DNA of 64,000 nt from Odontesthes bonariensis (lineage: Eukaryota > Chordata > Actinopteri > Atheriniformes > Atherinopsidae), in contig NC_134509.1 in the NCBI RefSeq assembly GCF_027942865.1, forward strand, positions 8,942,754 to 9,006,753, in the 5' to 3' direction. The notes under the pieces were generated by a model that made no database searches, was not told the DNA's origin, and worked only from the letters and a program-made list of their open reading frames with translations. The position numbers and the translations under genes were made by a program. Positions within the stretch are counted from its first letter, which is position 1. Every line of letters starts with the position of its first letter. This document shows positions 1 to 44,968 of this stretch, piece by piece.

Positions 1-32
1 AAAAGAAATGGTTTGATGGATTGTTCGGCTTA

Positions 33-33329
<33,297 letters not shown>

Positions 33330-33780
33330 CCTCAAGCAGGTGCCAAAGGCTGTATGGAGAAGCAGATAAGGTGCACTCACAAGCTCTATCCCCCTCACTC
33401 GGTCGTCAACTCCGCCCGATTTTGTCCTGAACCTGCAAACCAAACGGAGGGATTCATGCACGGCTCAGGCGCATCAGCAAACAGCTCTGCTGGAATGATT
33501 TCTGCGGCAAGAGCACTGCCTGCGCGAGCTGCTTCGGTCTGGGACGCGAGAGCTTCCGGCGTTATTGGTCGCGCTTTCTTCCTACTCTTCACATGCAGCG
33601 GCTTGTCACAGCTCGTGGACGCAGCATTTTGTGTGCATTTCGGTGTCTCCGGAGCGTTTCCGTCCAACGATGTGTTGTCTTTCTGCGCGCATCAGACGCC
33701 GCACTACCGCGCTACCCCCAACTGTGCGCTCAGTCCCGCCCCTTTTCCTGCATCCTCTCACAGGCCAGTTACAATGGACA
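33330..33780 (-). promoter_or_regulatory. GC-rich 5' flank of the CaMKII gene (putative promoter and leader)
   Basis: The stretch directly upstream of the kinase start codon is clearly richer in G, C and CpG than the surrounding AT-rich DNA, for example around 33525-33560 and 33640-33745. That fits a CpG-type promoter and 5' UTR. No TATA box is evident. Open frames in this stretch on both strands look like by-products of the base composition. The transcription start cannot be placed from the sequence. Confidence 0.5.
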
Positions 33781-33971
33781 ACATGGCAAAAACTGTACAT
33801 GTTTGTGTAAAGGTAATGTTAACAACAATAGGCTCGCCATGCGTGGCTATTTTCAGTGCAGATGCCATAAAGCAGAGTAACCATACTGCATTTGGCTAAA
33901 ACGTATATGGCATCTGTGAGGGCTAGAAAGTAAGTAACCATTGATCATTGCTATTCAACAGCTGAAGCAGA

Positions 33972-33997
33972 GGGGGGGGGGGGGGGGGGGGGGGGGG
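33972..33997 (+). repeat. 26-base poly-G tract upstream of the CaMKII gene
   Basis: Uninterrupted G run about 640 bp upstream of the kinase start codon. Confidence 0.95.
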
Positions 33998-34167
33998 CTG
34001 CATGAACAACTTCACTAAAATCCTAAGCTCTAATTTGTGTTAAATCAAATCTTTTCATGCTTTGGTGTTGTTTCTTTATTGAGTCATAGCAAATCATCAT
34101 TTTCTCAGTAAAATATTTGAAAGATTAGCGGATAAACAACTGGAAGAATAGCTCGTGTATAAGATAT

Positions 34168-34250
34168 CCGATCCAATCCAATCCAATTTTATTTATAAAG
34201 CACTTTACAACAACCTCAGTTGACCAAAGTGCTGTACAGAAAAATAAAAA
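34168..34250 (-). repeat. Interspersed repeat tail (ATTGG)n / TTTATTTATAAAGCAC
   Basis: ATCCAATCCAATCCAATTTT followed by TTTATAAAGCACTTTACAAC is a common fish repeat tail, here on the minus strand. Family unassigned. Confidence 0.5.
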
Positions 34251-35479
34251 CCAAAAAATTTAAAAGAATAAAATACAAGAATAAATTAAAAGACATACAA
34301 CAGCTATATAATTTAAAACAATAATAATAATAGTCAAATAAAATAAAAATAAAAATATGTACCCTACCAGTAAGGTTTCAGAGCCTCATAGGGGCACCAG
34401 GGAGGAGCTGGGGTGCGCCGTAGCTAGTCACTGATTTGAAATATAAATATAACTCATTTAAAATATATATATTATTTTAAGACCAAGAAAAATACCATCC
34501 AACCAATGGGTGCAGAAAGCATTGAACTTTTGACCTTACTTGAACTTTCTAGGATCTATAGCTTTAGCAAAGCCATCATTATGGATTGTGTCTTACAACA
34601 TAAACATCCTCATTTGGAGATTCAGTCAAAACCTGGAAAAAAGAGCAATTTTGAGCCTGACAGGACCACTACAGGTGATGTTGACAGGTGTCATGAACAC
34701 ATAGACAACCCTGGCGGTCGCTGACCAGGACCAAAAGAGGGCAGAGGATGTTGATGAGGTAGGCTGGCTACGTGTTCTCCAGAATTTGTGAGTCAAATAT
34801 TTTGATATATATTTCTTATATATTTTTAACAAAAGCTGATTGTACCTCTATGCATGACTGGACTACAACATTTCTAAATATGCAGCATTTTGCTACGCCT
34901 GTCGGCAGTCTTTTAAAATATGGGCACATATTTCATTTGAAGCCAGTATTTACCAATAAGGGTATTAACAACTGTCAAAGTAACTTCGGAATCTGTCACA
35001 CCAGGGTGGGGACACAGATTTGCCATGGAGGTGTGAAATGAGTTTAAACAAAAGACAGAAGAGAGGCTCATAAATTACAAATATGATCGACAAGGCATAG
35101 TCGATTTGGGTTATGGAGAACAGAAAGTACATGAAGGCTGCAATAGAATGTCTATGATTAACAGATTTTCAGGGGATCAAACTCCAAGGTCACAGTGTGA
35201 AGGTGAGGAGTCATCCAACGGGGGGCAATTAGGGCAGTGTTTGGGATGTTTGATGCAACAGTACAGAAGAAGTTTTCCGGCAATCATGTAGAGTGCCAAA
35301 TACATCCACCATGACATATAAAGATATTACTGTATTGGCTGATATGATACAAAAAGAAATGGATGATTAGGTGAGATATGCTTTGTTCTTTTGTTGGATG
35401 AAAGTAAAGACTCCAAAAAAAAGTCAAACAAAATAAGTAAATAAAAAGGAACAGGTTTGAGTCACCGTACAATACTTGA

Positions 35480-35860
35480 AGCCAGTGTCAGAGGAAGTGT
35501 GACGTCATGGGCAAATTCTTGTTTTTATTTCCAAATCACTTCCAAACATGCAGTTATTGACTAAACTCTTGAGTCTCCACTCGTCTCTCAATGTTTCCCT
35601 TCCAAGGAGCCAGACTTTCCGGTAATCTTTTAAAGTGGTCTTGACGGATAGTTCTCCAGGCTTTTTGAAGGACTTTGGTTGCTTTTTCACTCATTTTCAG
35701 CTCAGTCCTTGTACTTGATATAGATGAGTTTGATGATAATGAGTTTTTCTTCAGTCTCTTAAGCCACTTAACACTGTTCTATTATTCATTTAAGCATAAG
35801 AAAGGCCCCTGACTCAAGGATGAGACGCTGTTGTGCCTTCACACAATTCACAACTTAGCA
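35480..35860 (-). mobile_element. Decayed Tc1-like fragment
   Basis: Minus-strand frame 35505-35690 keeps a KSFKKPGELSVKTTLKDY segment resembling the FKKSGELFLKTNERNY segment of the Tc1 fragment at 2283-2702, so the two share an ancestor. No intact termini. Confidence 0.45.
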
Positions 35861-36539
35861 AAGAACTTCTTTTAAATGGGATCTATTGGCACTTGCAGGC
35901 TGTTGAAAAACACATAATTTGCTCCCACTTTTTTAGATGTATCTAAAGAAAAATAAAGAGATAACACAGTTTGACAGCATACATTTTTTATCAAATAATA
36001 TGCAATATTTTTACCAACAAGTTGTCTCTCAAGACCTATCGGTTTAAAACATGAAGCATATCTCAGCATGGTGTGCAGTGTGTCCTGAAACTGGACAAGT
36101 GGAGGACAAAAAAAGAAGTGACAGGACTGAAATCAGTATCTACAACAGTATCTGAAAGTGATGTCCTTAAAAGAGAGAGGGGACAAAAAAACACACGTTT
36201 CTGAGAGAAGCATCTTGTCTATCAGTTGATCTATCATAACTAGTATGAACATTCAACCTCGTTAGAATTGTACAAAGTCTGTTTTTGTCTGATAAACTGG
36301 ATTTACGTTGATGTGTGCACATATTTCAATGAATCACTGCACCCATCATCAAATTTTATACTCATACAAACACTTTATATTAATTTACTCAGGTTACCAT
36401 GAATTAAGCATCTCTGGAAGAAAGCAACATATACTGATTTGGGTAAACTAAAATCACTGGTGCGCCAAAAGAAGCATTACTCTCGGGCAGAGTTTTCAAT
36501 TACTCAATTTTCAACTCCAAAATGTGAAATATGTCTTAG

Positions 36540-36605
36540 ATTAGAATAGAAAATAGTTTATTCATCCCCCGTGGAGGGGAATTCAAATTGTCATGCAGCT
36601 CAATT
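36540..36605 (+). repeat. Non-LTR-type tail fragment
   Basis: ATAGTTTATTCATCCCCCGT and GGAGGGGAATTCAAATTGTC resemble the tails of fish LINE-like repeats. Too short to classify. Confidence 0.4.
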
Positions 36606-37418
36606 AAAATATTTATAATGATTGTATATTAGAACAAAAATAGTAACATAAAATAAATAGATAAATTGTATTGTATGTATCATAAAAGCTCCAAGTATGA
36701 GTTTCATTAAATTAAACAGGAATAGAAAATAAGAAAAATACTTTATTCAGCTGATACTTGAAAACAAAGTGACACCTTAAAAACATTAAGCTGGCGCTCT
36801 TTGACACATTTCAGAGTTCTTAACCATAGCCGAAATATATATTTTCCAGTAAAACTCGAAGATGATTTAAGGGAAACTTTGGAGGCTCAAAGCAGTTAAA
36901 TGTTCTATTGTTTAAAAATAAGAGGCAAAAAAGAAAAAATATCCCAAAAGTGATATGAATCTGTGTTGCAGTGTTCTGTTCTCTCTCAGTTTCGACCCGA
37001 TCTATCATCGGGAATTTCTTCGCATTTATATCCAAATGCTTTGGAGTGATGTATGGAGGCTCTGGACTTAATTAGAGGACTGCAGATGTCTATACAAAGT
37101 AATAAAAGAAAACTGAAAGAGGTCACTTTTACAGTGAGGCGGTGACTGTCTAAATATGTCTGCGGGGACATTGTTAAACAGAATAAATGTCTTAGATTTA
37201 AGTATCTTTACTGTCAAATTTTCTGGTCAAGGTGAGGATCTGACTGCTAAGTATTATGTCTCTATAATAGATATATTCTATATAAAAGGTTGAAATTTTT
37301 AACTGGTATTAGACATCAAAAAATTCCTCCCTTGCAAAGGACATGCAGCACAATAAATCAATGTATAACAACTACTTAAAAAACCAAGCATTTCTATTTA
37401 GGGTTCCAGGTGAATATT

Positions 37419-37472
37419 TTTATTTGAATAGAATAGACATCATAAATAGATACATAAATAAATATGTTAAAT
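37419..37472 (-). promoter_or_regulatory. cxcl8 3' UTR: AU-rich element and poly(A) signal
   Basis: On the minus strand, four ATTTA pentamers (two overlapping in TATTTATTTA at 37455-37464) lie at 37443-37472. AATAAA follows at 37419-37424. This is the layout of an unstable cytokine mRNA. Confidence 0.6.
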
Positions 37473-37746
37473 CACAATAGAATAAGACAGTAGTGCAGGT
37501 TTACAAACTGCAAGATCAGCCAAAATAAGATACTGGCTACACCATATGTATGTGACACACAAACAAGAGGAGACGTGGATATAAACTGCATGTTTGATAC
37601 AAACAACTTGAGTACGTAGATTCTGTTGTCAATTTCAACAGGACAATAATTCTGTGGTATTAAAAGGAAAGTGTAATGGCTCTTATCATTGGATCAATAA
37701 ATACTTTGTGGTACTTTGAATTTGTTAACTTGTCTCTTGCTTCTCT

Positions 37747-38427
37747 TCAGCGCCTTTTGCTGCAGAAAAAGGAAAAGAGAAAAGAATGGTTATTATTTTT
37801 TGTATCCAGACAAGAGTGGAGTCAAACATTTGTTCCTTATTTAGTAGACACGTCAATAAGGTGCATCTTACTTTGACAAGATCCTCTGAATCACTTTCTG
37901 GACCCAGGGAGCCTCGGGGTCCAGGCAAACCTGTTGGCGTGACTTTTTCAGAGTGGCACTGTGAAACGAAGCAATAGGCAGAGATGTAAGTTTTGATAAA
38001 GACCTCACGCCAAAGCCAACAAGTGACCATGAAAAAAAATCAATCAGGTACAATCATCATCACCACAATCCATAGACGAAGAACACTTTGATTCTTACAT
38101 GATCTCAGTCTCCTCGCAGTGGGAGTTGGCAGGAATCAGCTCCACTTTCTCAATGTGGCGGCCGATGGGTCTGCTCTCCGTCTGGATGCAGCGACAGTGC
38201 AGCTCCACTCCCAAGCTTCTCAGACTCATCCCTAAACAGACACAGGAGTTGCATGGTCACAAAGTGCAAGAGTGTATGCCAATATCTCTCTGTGCATTGA
38301 AGAAAAGAGGAATGCAATAAAAGGATTAGCTCATTACTGTTTCAGATAAATGAGGCTTACCTTCACTGATGGCGAGGAAGGTTAAGAACACCACAATGGA
38401 GGTGACAATAACTCTGCTGCTCGTCAT
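37747..38427 (-). CDS. cxcl8: CXC chemokine, interleukin-8 (CXCL8)
   Basis: Secreted neutrophil-attracting chemokine. Four exons join as 38427-38361, 38231-38099, 37958-37872 and 37759-37747 (67+133+87+13 bp), giving exactly 99 codons plus TGA, the usual IL-8 length. Residues 1-22 form a signal peptide (hydrophobic VIVTSIVVFLTFLAI). The mature part has C35-R-C37, C61 and C78 in the chemokine pattern, with RPIGRHIEKVELIP, then ATLKK, VCLDPEAPWVQKVI and a basic tail. The ELR motif of mammalian IL-8 is replaced by ELH, as in other fish CXCL8. All introns are GT/AG. Product identification is secure; the fish CXCL8 sub-lineage is not assigned. Confidence 0.93.
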
Positions 38428-38604
38428 TTTGCCCTTTACAAATTCTGCAACGCAGTAACTAACAATAAAGGATTGGAATTCCCTTCAGAAAGCAAAGGAA
38501 GAGTGTATCTATTCTTCTTTTTCTCAGCTCCTTTTCTTTTCTGCCCTTCCAGGTTCAGCTGCTTTCTCCTTGTGCTGTTTGAATCTAGCGCTGAGAGGCC
38601 TCTC

Positions 38605-38612
38605 CTTTTATA
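38605..38612 (-). promoter_or_regulatory. TATA box of cxcl8
   Basis: TATAAAAG on the minus strand, 178 bp upstream of the start codon. It predicts a 5' leader of about 150 bases. Confidence 0.8.
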
Positions 38613-38627
38613 GCCAGCTTCTGGAAG

Positions 38628-38694
38628 TGAGTCATTTCGTCAGTTCAAGCAGGTTGCACAAGACTGGAGTGTTGCCTGCTGAGTGGGAATTTAC
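38628..38694 (-). promoter_or_regulatory. AP-1, C/EBP and NF-kB-like sites of the cxcl8 promoter
   Basis: TGAGTCA (38628-38634) is an exact AP-1 site, TTGCACAA (38654-38661) fits C/EBP, and GGGAATTTAC (38685-38694) is one step from an NF-kB consensus. All three lie within 90 bp of the TATA box. The same three factors control mammalian IL-8, so this supports inducible expression; the order differs slightly. Confidence 0.6.
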
Positions 38695-40090
38695 CATGCA
38701 CGAGTTCCTCTGCTAACCCATTCTGTCACTGATTTATCATGAAAGATGCAAGTGACACCAGGAAAATCACAGTGACTAAAGCATCTGTAATATACTGATT
38801 ACTGTCACAAGAATGCTTGAGAGAAAATATTTTCTAACTGTTGATCCATGTTCTGTCATAAGTGCTTTACATGAATGCTCATACCAAGCTCAGAGGTTGG
38901 AGATTGATCAACGGACAACTGATTCACGGCTGGTGTGTAATTAAAAGAACAATTAGATGAATGAGTGGCCGATGAAATTTACCCCAAAGTTTTGTCACAG
39001 CACTTAAGCTCACGAAAGGGGCTCTTGTGAGTTGCTCTATAACATATACATATATATTAGATACGTCATATAACATATGTCATATATACAGTCTTTATTT
39101 TTTCATTGTTCTAACCATTGACCTTTAAACAACCTGACAAACACGTTACTAATAGACCCATCCAAAGTTCGGAATTGCCACCTCATGTTTAGCCTGATGC
39201 AACCTCAATAGGCTCAAACACATCCATTATCACGTCACAGAAGAGCAGACGGATGTATTGAGAAACAAGGGGGCAAATTTGACAGTTTTGTCACATTAAT
39301 TCATCAGATGTTGCCTTACTTAAACCACATGCAAGGATTCAAGGTTTTGGGACAGAGGACAAGATTCAGCAGTTAAAAGTGTGAAGTTGTTTCAGTTGTA
39401 TTCATCTGTTCTTTTCTTATTGTCCTTTTTGGTCATTTCTGCTTTTATTGCAAGGAAAGTGAAAAAAGAAAAAAAAAATCACATATGGTTACATACAAAA
39501 CATGTGATACAGTGAAAAGGCATGTGACCAGCACAAGGTAGGTCCCACAAAGACCACGTTCTTCCTCAAAATGATTATTCCTATTATGGGAGCAGAAAGA
39601 ACCAAGAATTCTGCAGATTGTACATATGTTATTTTTTTTAAAGTTGAGGTGTTCAGGATGGGTTTATGGCATCTGTTGCCCTTAAATACATAATAATAGT
39701 AAAAGCAAATTATTAAACCTTATATTACAGTTACCAAATTGAACATTGAATTGTATATAGCAGAATTGCGTTATAAACGCACACACACAGGCATTCAACA
39801 AATAGAGGAAACTAAACTAAAAATGGGAGGCTCTGACAACCAAAGAAAACTTTTCTTTCAAAGATTTTGGGATATTCCAAAACTCTGTGACTCCGGATAG
39901 AACCGGCAGTCATTGTTGCAGAGAAAGAAAAAAAATACCCCAAACATTATGGATACATTTATCAAATTAGAAAGGTGCACAGAGAATCATTTGTAATCTT
40001 CATGACTGACCTGAATGTGCTACAAAAATGTTTCTTCTTATCTAAATTCAAGCACCGTGAAATTTGGCAGACAGACAATGCTTCTGCCTC

Positions 40091-40470
40091 TGTTACGGTT
40101 CGGTAGTAAGTGGAGGCGAGGAAGACGAACCCAAGTGCAGACACGGAGCAGGAGGTACGGAAAACTAAACTCAGTTTATTTGGAGAGTAACAAAAATTGC
40201 AAAGAAGCTGGAACACCATAAACTAAACTTGTCAAAACCAAAAACGCCTAAGAAATAACAACCAGAATGTAACAATACGCAGGCGCTGAAACAGAGAAAC
40301 CCACGGATGAACAACGACAAAGATCAGACAAGGAAGGACTGAAGAAAACCGGGAGTTTAAATACTGTGGGGAGAGTGATTAGTGAATTAGAGCAGCTCAG
40401 GAAAAAGATCAGGGAAATGGCAAAAAACTGAAACCAGACAGAAAAACACAAAAATACATAGGTCGTGACA
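40091..40470 (-). mobile_element. Candidate solo LTR
   Basis: 380 bp that on the minus strand starts TGTCACGACC and ends CCGTAACA (TG..CA with short inverted ends). It has an AATAAA near its middle, and 5-bp flanks GCCTC/GTCTC that differ at one base. No internal retroelement sequence was found. A distantly similar stretch may exist at 23270-23660. Confidence 0.45.
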
Positions 40471-41998
40471 GTCTCAGCCGGTTACTTAGTAGTGGCAATT
40501 GGCTCTGTATAATGATAACTGTCTTATCATTCAACAGTATTGTAGAATATATTTAAGAAAACAACAGTAAATAGATGACAATGGGAAACTGACCCAAATT
40601 TTCAATGGGGACATATAGTGCATGTGCATGGAAGTGGAATGAGCCATTTGACTCCACTCCACCCTTCTCTTAGGCGAGGTGTGTCTCTTTTAAAATTGGT
40701 CACCTCCCATGCAAAAGTTGATTCTGGTACAGATCCCACTAAGTAACATTCTGCATGTTATTATCATATGAAAGAGGATATAGTTCCAAAACTTGGAGCT
40801 CACACTACCAGACACTGAACTGATTAAAAAAAAATTGTAAGTAGCAGTTAGTGCCGATCTTATTCTCAACAGCATCTCCTTCATCTGTAGTTCAGCTACT
40901 GATAGTTGGCGCTAAACCGTCTTTTTGGCACAATTGTGACGCAAGTCAGGTGTTAAACTGGCCCAGTTTGGGAAGCCACCGCACCACAGATAGGAACACT
41001 GAAGTAACTTATGGCCTGTCAGTAGACAATATACATGTCAATAATTACACTGCAACCATCTGTCATACAGGCTCGATAAACCCTGGGCTTCGCTGCCAGT
41101 CCACATCTCAGCGTTTTAAGTTTTTAGAGGCTAGCATTAAGAAATATCCATTTCTTAATTGGCAATGGCAACATTTTTACCGGTGTTTAAAAGCTTGATT
41201 TAGTTAACTGTGGTTCCTACTGTTCTGCAATTGATGCTGCGTTCAGTAACAAATGTAATTTGGAATTTCATACCTCTATGAAAAAAAAAAGATTAAAGAA
41301 AGGCCAACAAGCAGTCAGCTTTCCTCATCAGAATATAAAACATTAAACGTAAAAAGTACTGATAGAGTATTAAAAGCTTATTTCTTTCTTAAGTTAAGTG
41401 AACTGTACAACAGCTGGTGAGATTTGTTGTTAATAACAAAGCAAAAGAGCAAAACTAAGAGTTTCAACTTCCCATTTCCAAGGAACAGTGAATGCAGCAC
41501 GCATCTTTATCTCCGCCAATGAATTTCATTTCATAAAGATGGGGAGGCTGGATACTACACTGAGGTGCTACTGGGACTTAACAGTTGACTTCAAATCTGA
41601 GCCTCTCAGTGAATTACGCTCAAAAACAAAACAAAAGGGTTTTGTTATGTCGGAATTTTTGACTTGGTGGTCATGTCAGACATCAAACTATGCGCTCTCA
41701 AGCACAAAAAAAGTGACTTTTTTTCATCGTGTGTCCCCTATAAAGTTTCGAAAGGATGCGTTCTGATTACTTTTAAAATATTAACAGCAATGTAAAGCTT
41801 TTACAGCAGTATATTTTAAAATATGTTTCTTACTATTTACTAAAAGGTGATATCTGATTTTGTGCAGAGATTAAAAGTTTACAGGTAAATGTGTATAAAT
41901 TATGGAGGTAAAGAACAAGTAAACCCAAAGACAAAGGAAATCTAACTGCCACCAGACAATTAATTCGCAACATATCCTGTCTTCCACACTCTGCTTAA

Positions 41999-42669
41999 AG
42001 GGATAGTTTGCCTCTTTTGACATGAAGCTGTATGACATCCCATATTAGCAACATCATTTATGAACATTTTCTTACCCCGCTGCGTACTGTGAGCCGAGTT
42101 CCAGCCGAGTTTTGGCGTTGACGAAGGTAGTCCGGCTAGTTGGCTGGTGTCGCAAAAATAAAGCGTCTTGCTTCTCAAAACAATATGCGTTCAAAAGAGT
42201 AATACATTTGCATCACAAAATCGTTCATCCAGAAAAAGTCAGACCTCGCTATTTTTGCCTCCCTTCATATCAATGCGTCCAGCCACCTAGCGATAGCCGC
42301 ACCTGTTACGGTGTTTACTTCTCGGAAGCAGGGGACTGCTCGGTCTGCACTTCGGTCTGCACAGTTTTCACAGCCCGTAGTGATACAAAGGTAGAGAGAA
42401 ATAGCACCAAGCGATTGTGAGCTCTGACTTTTTCCTGGAGAACGATTTTGTGATGCAAATGTATTACCCTTTTGAACGCATATTGTTTTGAGAAGCAAGA
42501 CACTTTATTTTTATGACCCCAGCCAACTAGCCGGAGTACCTTCGTCAACGCCAAAACGAGGCCGGAACTCGGCTCACAGCACGCAGCAAGGGATAAGTCA
42601 ATGTTCATAAATGATATTGCTAATATGGGATGTCATACAGCTTCATGTCAAAAGAGGCGAACTATCCCT
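41999..42669. mobile_element. Palindromic MITE with TTAA target duplication
   Basis: Termini AGGGATAGTTTGCCTCTTTT and its near-exact complement extend as about 240-bp inverted arms around a 180-bp centre. TTAA flanks both sides (41995-41998, 42670-42673), as for piggyBac and Kolobok elements. No transposase. Short frames in both arms mirror each other and are not genes. Confidence 0.8.
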
Positions 42670-43093
42670 TTAACTTGTACATTGCACAGTGAAGCAAGAC
42701 TGCATAGCATTCCATTAGAAAGCTTACAGTTTACATTAGTATGGCATGCTAGACTTCACTGCTATACACAGAGGTTGCTTAATCTTAAATGGCAAATTCC
42801 CGGATGACCTCAATCTTCATTGTTTTGTCATGTGTGATTTAAAAAATCCTTGAGTACACAAAACTCTGCATGCTGATCCTAAGCACAAAAGCCGAAGATT
42901 ATAACAATGAAAACAAATGCTGGGAAAAGTCAAGACTGAATCATGAACTTGTCACACCGGTTCTTGTTTCGAAGTTGGCTCCATTCTACGGCGTCTACAG
43001 GAGCATACAGCCAGTGTGAGCAAGGGCTGGACTGTTGTTACGAATGATTTACAGCACAGGGAAGTGAGAGCCGGCAGAAATCAGTCAACCGCT

Positions 43094-43107
43094 GGGAATT
43101 CCGGGAA
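43094..43107 (+). promoter_or_regulatory. Overlapping NF-kB-like and STAT (GAS) sites upstream of the CXC chemokine
   Basis: GGGAATTCCG (one base from consensus) overlaps TTCCGGGAA, a perfect TTCN3GAA STAT site. They lie about 600 bp upstream of the TATA box of the plus-strand chemokine. Confidence 0.4.
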
Positions 43108-43702
43108 ATGATAGGCAATTTTAAGACTTACAAATGCCGGGTGAATAGGAGGGTTGTGACTAAGAATTGATTGCTTTTACCCCTAAATCATACAAAACTT
43201 AAAGTTCTGTGGGTAACCCTGCAGCTTACATTCCACATCTGTGTGATTATTTCCCTCTGACGTAAAATGTCATGTCAGGACAAGCTTGCTGGCTTGCCAT
43301 GACTTACCACTGTAAAAACAACTGCAGATCACACATGTAAAAGATTTTGACGAGAATACGGGAGAAAAAATATTTGCATTTGGTTTTGTGCTGGTTTACA
43401 AGTTCCACATAACCATCTGCGAAGTGGTCACATATGCAGCAGTGTTTTGATGGGTTAGTTATCTTCCTGATATCCTCCTGCTGAGTGTCACAGCAAATGC
43501 AGAACCTCAAAAAGAAAGTCAAGACCAAAAAACTAGAAAATGAATGCCAAAACGAATCATGCATGGAGCAGAAGACAAATAAAGCAGTTTCCTTAGAATC
43601 CTGTACTTCCTTTTTTTCCCCACGAGAAATCTAAATGTTGATGTAATGCGCCTTTCAGAAAAAAAAAAAAACCTCTTCCCTCAAATGAGTGGAGGAGGGA
43701 CA

Positions 43703-43708
43703 TATAAA
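43703..43708 (+). promoter_or_regulatory. TATA box of the CXC chemokine gene
   Basis: TATAAA, 154 bp upstream of the start codon, a distance similar to that in cxcl8. Confidence 0.7.
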
Positions 43709-43861
43709 CAGGGCAGAAGTGTTTGCAGAGCACACTTGCAACAGCGCACAGCTGCAGAGGAGGCAGCTGAGCTTTAAACAAATGTTTGCAGTCTAGTGAC
43801 TAACAATAGTTTTGTGATTTAGATTATAGCTCTGAGATCCAGATTCCTTCACCGGGCAGGT

Positions 43862-44968
43862 ATGTCTCACATCATTACTGTAGCACTCCTGCTCCTCCTG
43901 GCCACACATGAAGGTGAGTAGAGGTGTATATCTAAATATACAAATTGGGATGGGAATTTAACATCCTTTCTCAGCATTACAGTGATTTGTGTCTTGTGCA
44001 AACAGACATATGTAATAATTTGTTAAAGCGCAGACATTGATTGTTTGGTTGATTGATTATTACTTTTCTCTGACATCTTAAAAATCTCAGGTAGCTCTAT
44101 GGGGGATCAAGGTGTAATTCAACGATGTCAATGCATCACCAAGGAGAAAAGGCCAATTGGGCGCCTCGTAGGAATGGTGGAGGTGAACCTTCCAAACTCT
44201 CACTGCAAAGACATTGAGATAATGTACGTCTTCTGGGCAAAGTTGCAATGATTATGTGCACTCAAAATACTTTAAGCATGCTTAAATTCCTGTCTTAATG
44301 GGTTTGGGATAATTAGGTTGCAAGGTCTTAGACTGTTTCTGATGTCTGGGATGTGTCTCTGATCCTGCAGTGCAACTCTTAAAAAGGATGGGAGAAAGAT
44401 TTGTCTGGATCCTGATGCTCTAGGGGTTAAAAAAGTGCTGAAGTTCAAACTTCCTGGGTGAGTCTACCTTTATTTTTGTGCTTGAGTGAATAGATTAGCA
44501 CGAAAGTAAAGAAATACGGATTAGTACTTGTTTGGGTTACCCAGCTGAAAGAAATTTGGTCCCGCAATCTGAGAAGCATCTTGCAACACAGAGGTATTTT
44601 GTTATATGAGTTTCAACTGAATGCTCCATGTGCCATTCACTGGTTATTCACCCTTAGTCAGAGTTTAGAGAAAGATGAGAATGACTGCAGAGAAAACTTT
44701 AAATACTGTAACATTTCTGATCATCCAATCATAGTCAAAACGTTAAAGGTGAGTTCACATGACATTCCATTTCAAATTACGGTATCGAATTTCAGTTCTG
44801 ATTTGGAATTAAATCGGTTACTCGTATTTGTAAATTGTTGCATTTTGATCACACTGTGAGTCAATGGCCGTTAGCACAAATTTCTCAAAAAGTTTGTGAC
44901 ACTAAAGTGATGTGGCTTTCCTGTTACACATGTTTTGTTTTTTTCTTCTCTGTAGACAAACACCTTGA
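43862..44968 (+). CDS. Non-ELR CXC chemokine (CXCL9/10/11-like)
   Basis: Secreted chemokine. Four exons join as 43862-43913, 44091-44223, 44371-44457 and 44956-44968 (52+133+87+13 bp), giving 94 codons plus TGA. Residues 1-17 or so form a signal peptide (IITVALLLLLATHEG). The mature part has C30-Q-C32, C56 and C73, RPIGRLVGMVEVNLPNSHC, then ATLKKDGRKICLDPDALGVK. The residues before the first Cys are VIQR, not ELR, so a CXCR3-type (T/NK-cell attracting) ligand is likelier than a neutrophil factor. The last exon adds only QTP; its TGTAG acceptor has a good pyrimidine tract, but other 3' ends are possible. AATAAA lies at 45451-45456. Subfamily is inferred from sequence feel only. Confidence 0.85.

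Larger units (their letters stand above)
33998..37418. other. Intergenic stretch between the CaMKII gene and cxcl8
   Basis: 3.4 kb of AT-rich sequence. It holds interspersed-repeat tails at 34168-34250 and 36540-36605 and a Tc1-like remnant at 35480-35860. No gene was recognised. Confidence 0.65.
38640..43080. other. Intergenic stretch between the two chemokine genes
   Basis: 4.4 kb of AT-rich DNA. It holds a candidate solo LTR (40091-40470) and a palindromic TTAA-flanked MITE (41999-42669). No exon of a third chemokine was recognised. Confidence 0.65.

Noticed and set aside
33354..33899. 181-codon plus-strand frame opposite the CaMKII promoter
   Set aside because: It runs through GC-rich sequence antisense to exon 1 and the leader, with no domain, and competing frames exist in other phases. 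It looks like a composition effect.
44581..44859. Alternative fourth exon of the CXC chemokine inside the 44.46-44.95 kb intron
   Set aside because: Possible acceptors there lead to an early stop or to an AT-rich tail with no chemokine likeness. The acceptor at 44955 has a better pyrimidine tract and gives a normal length.
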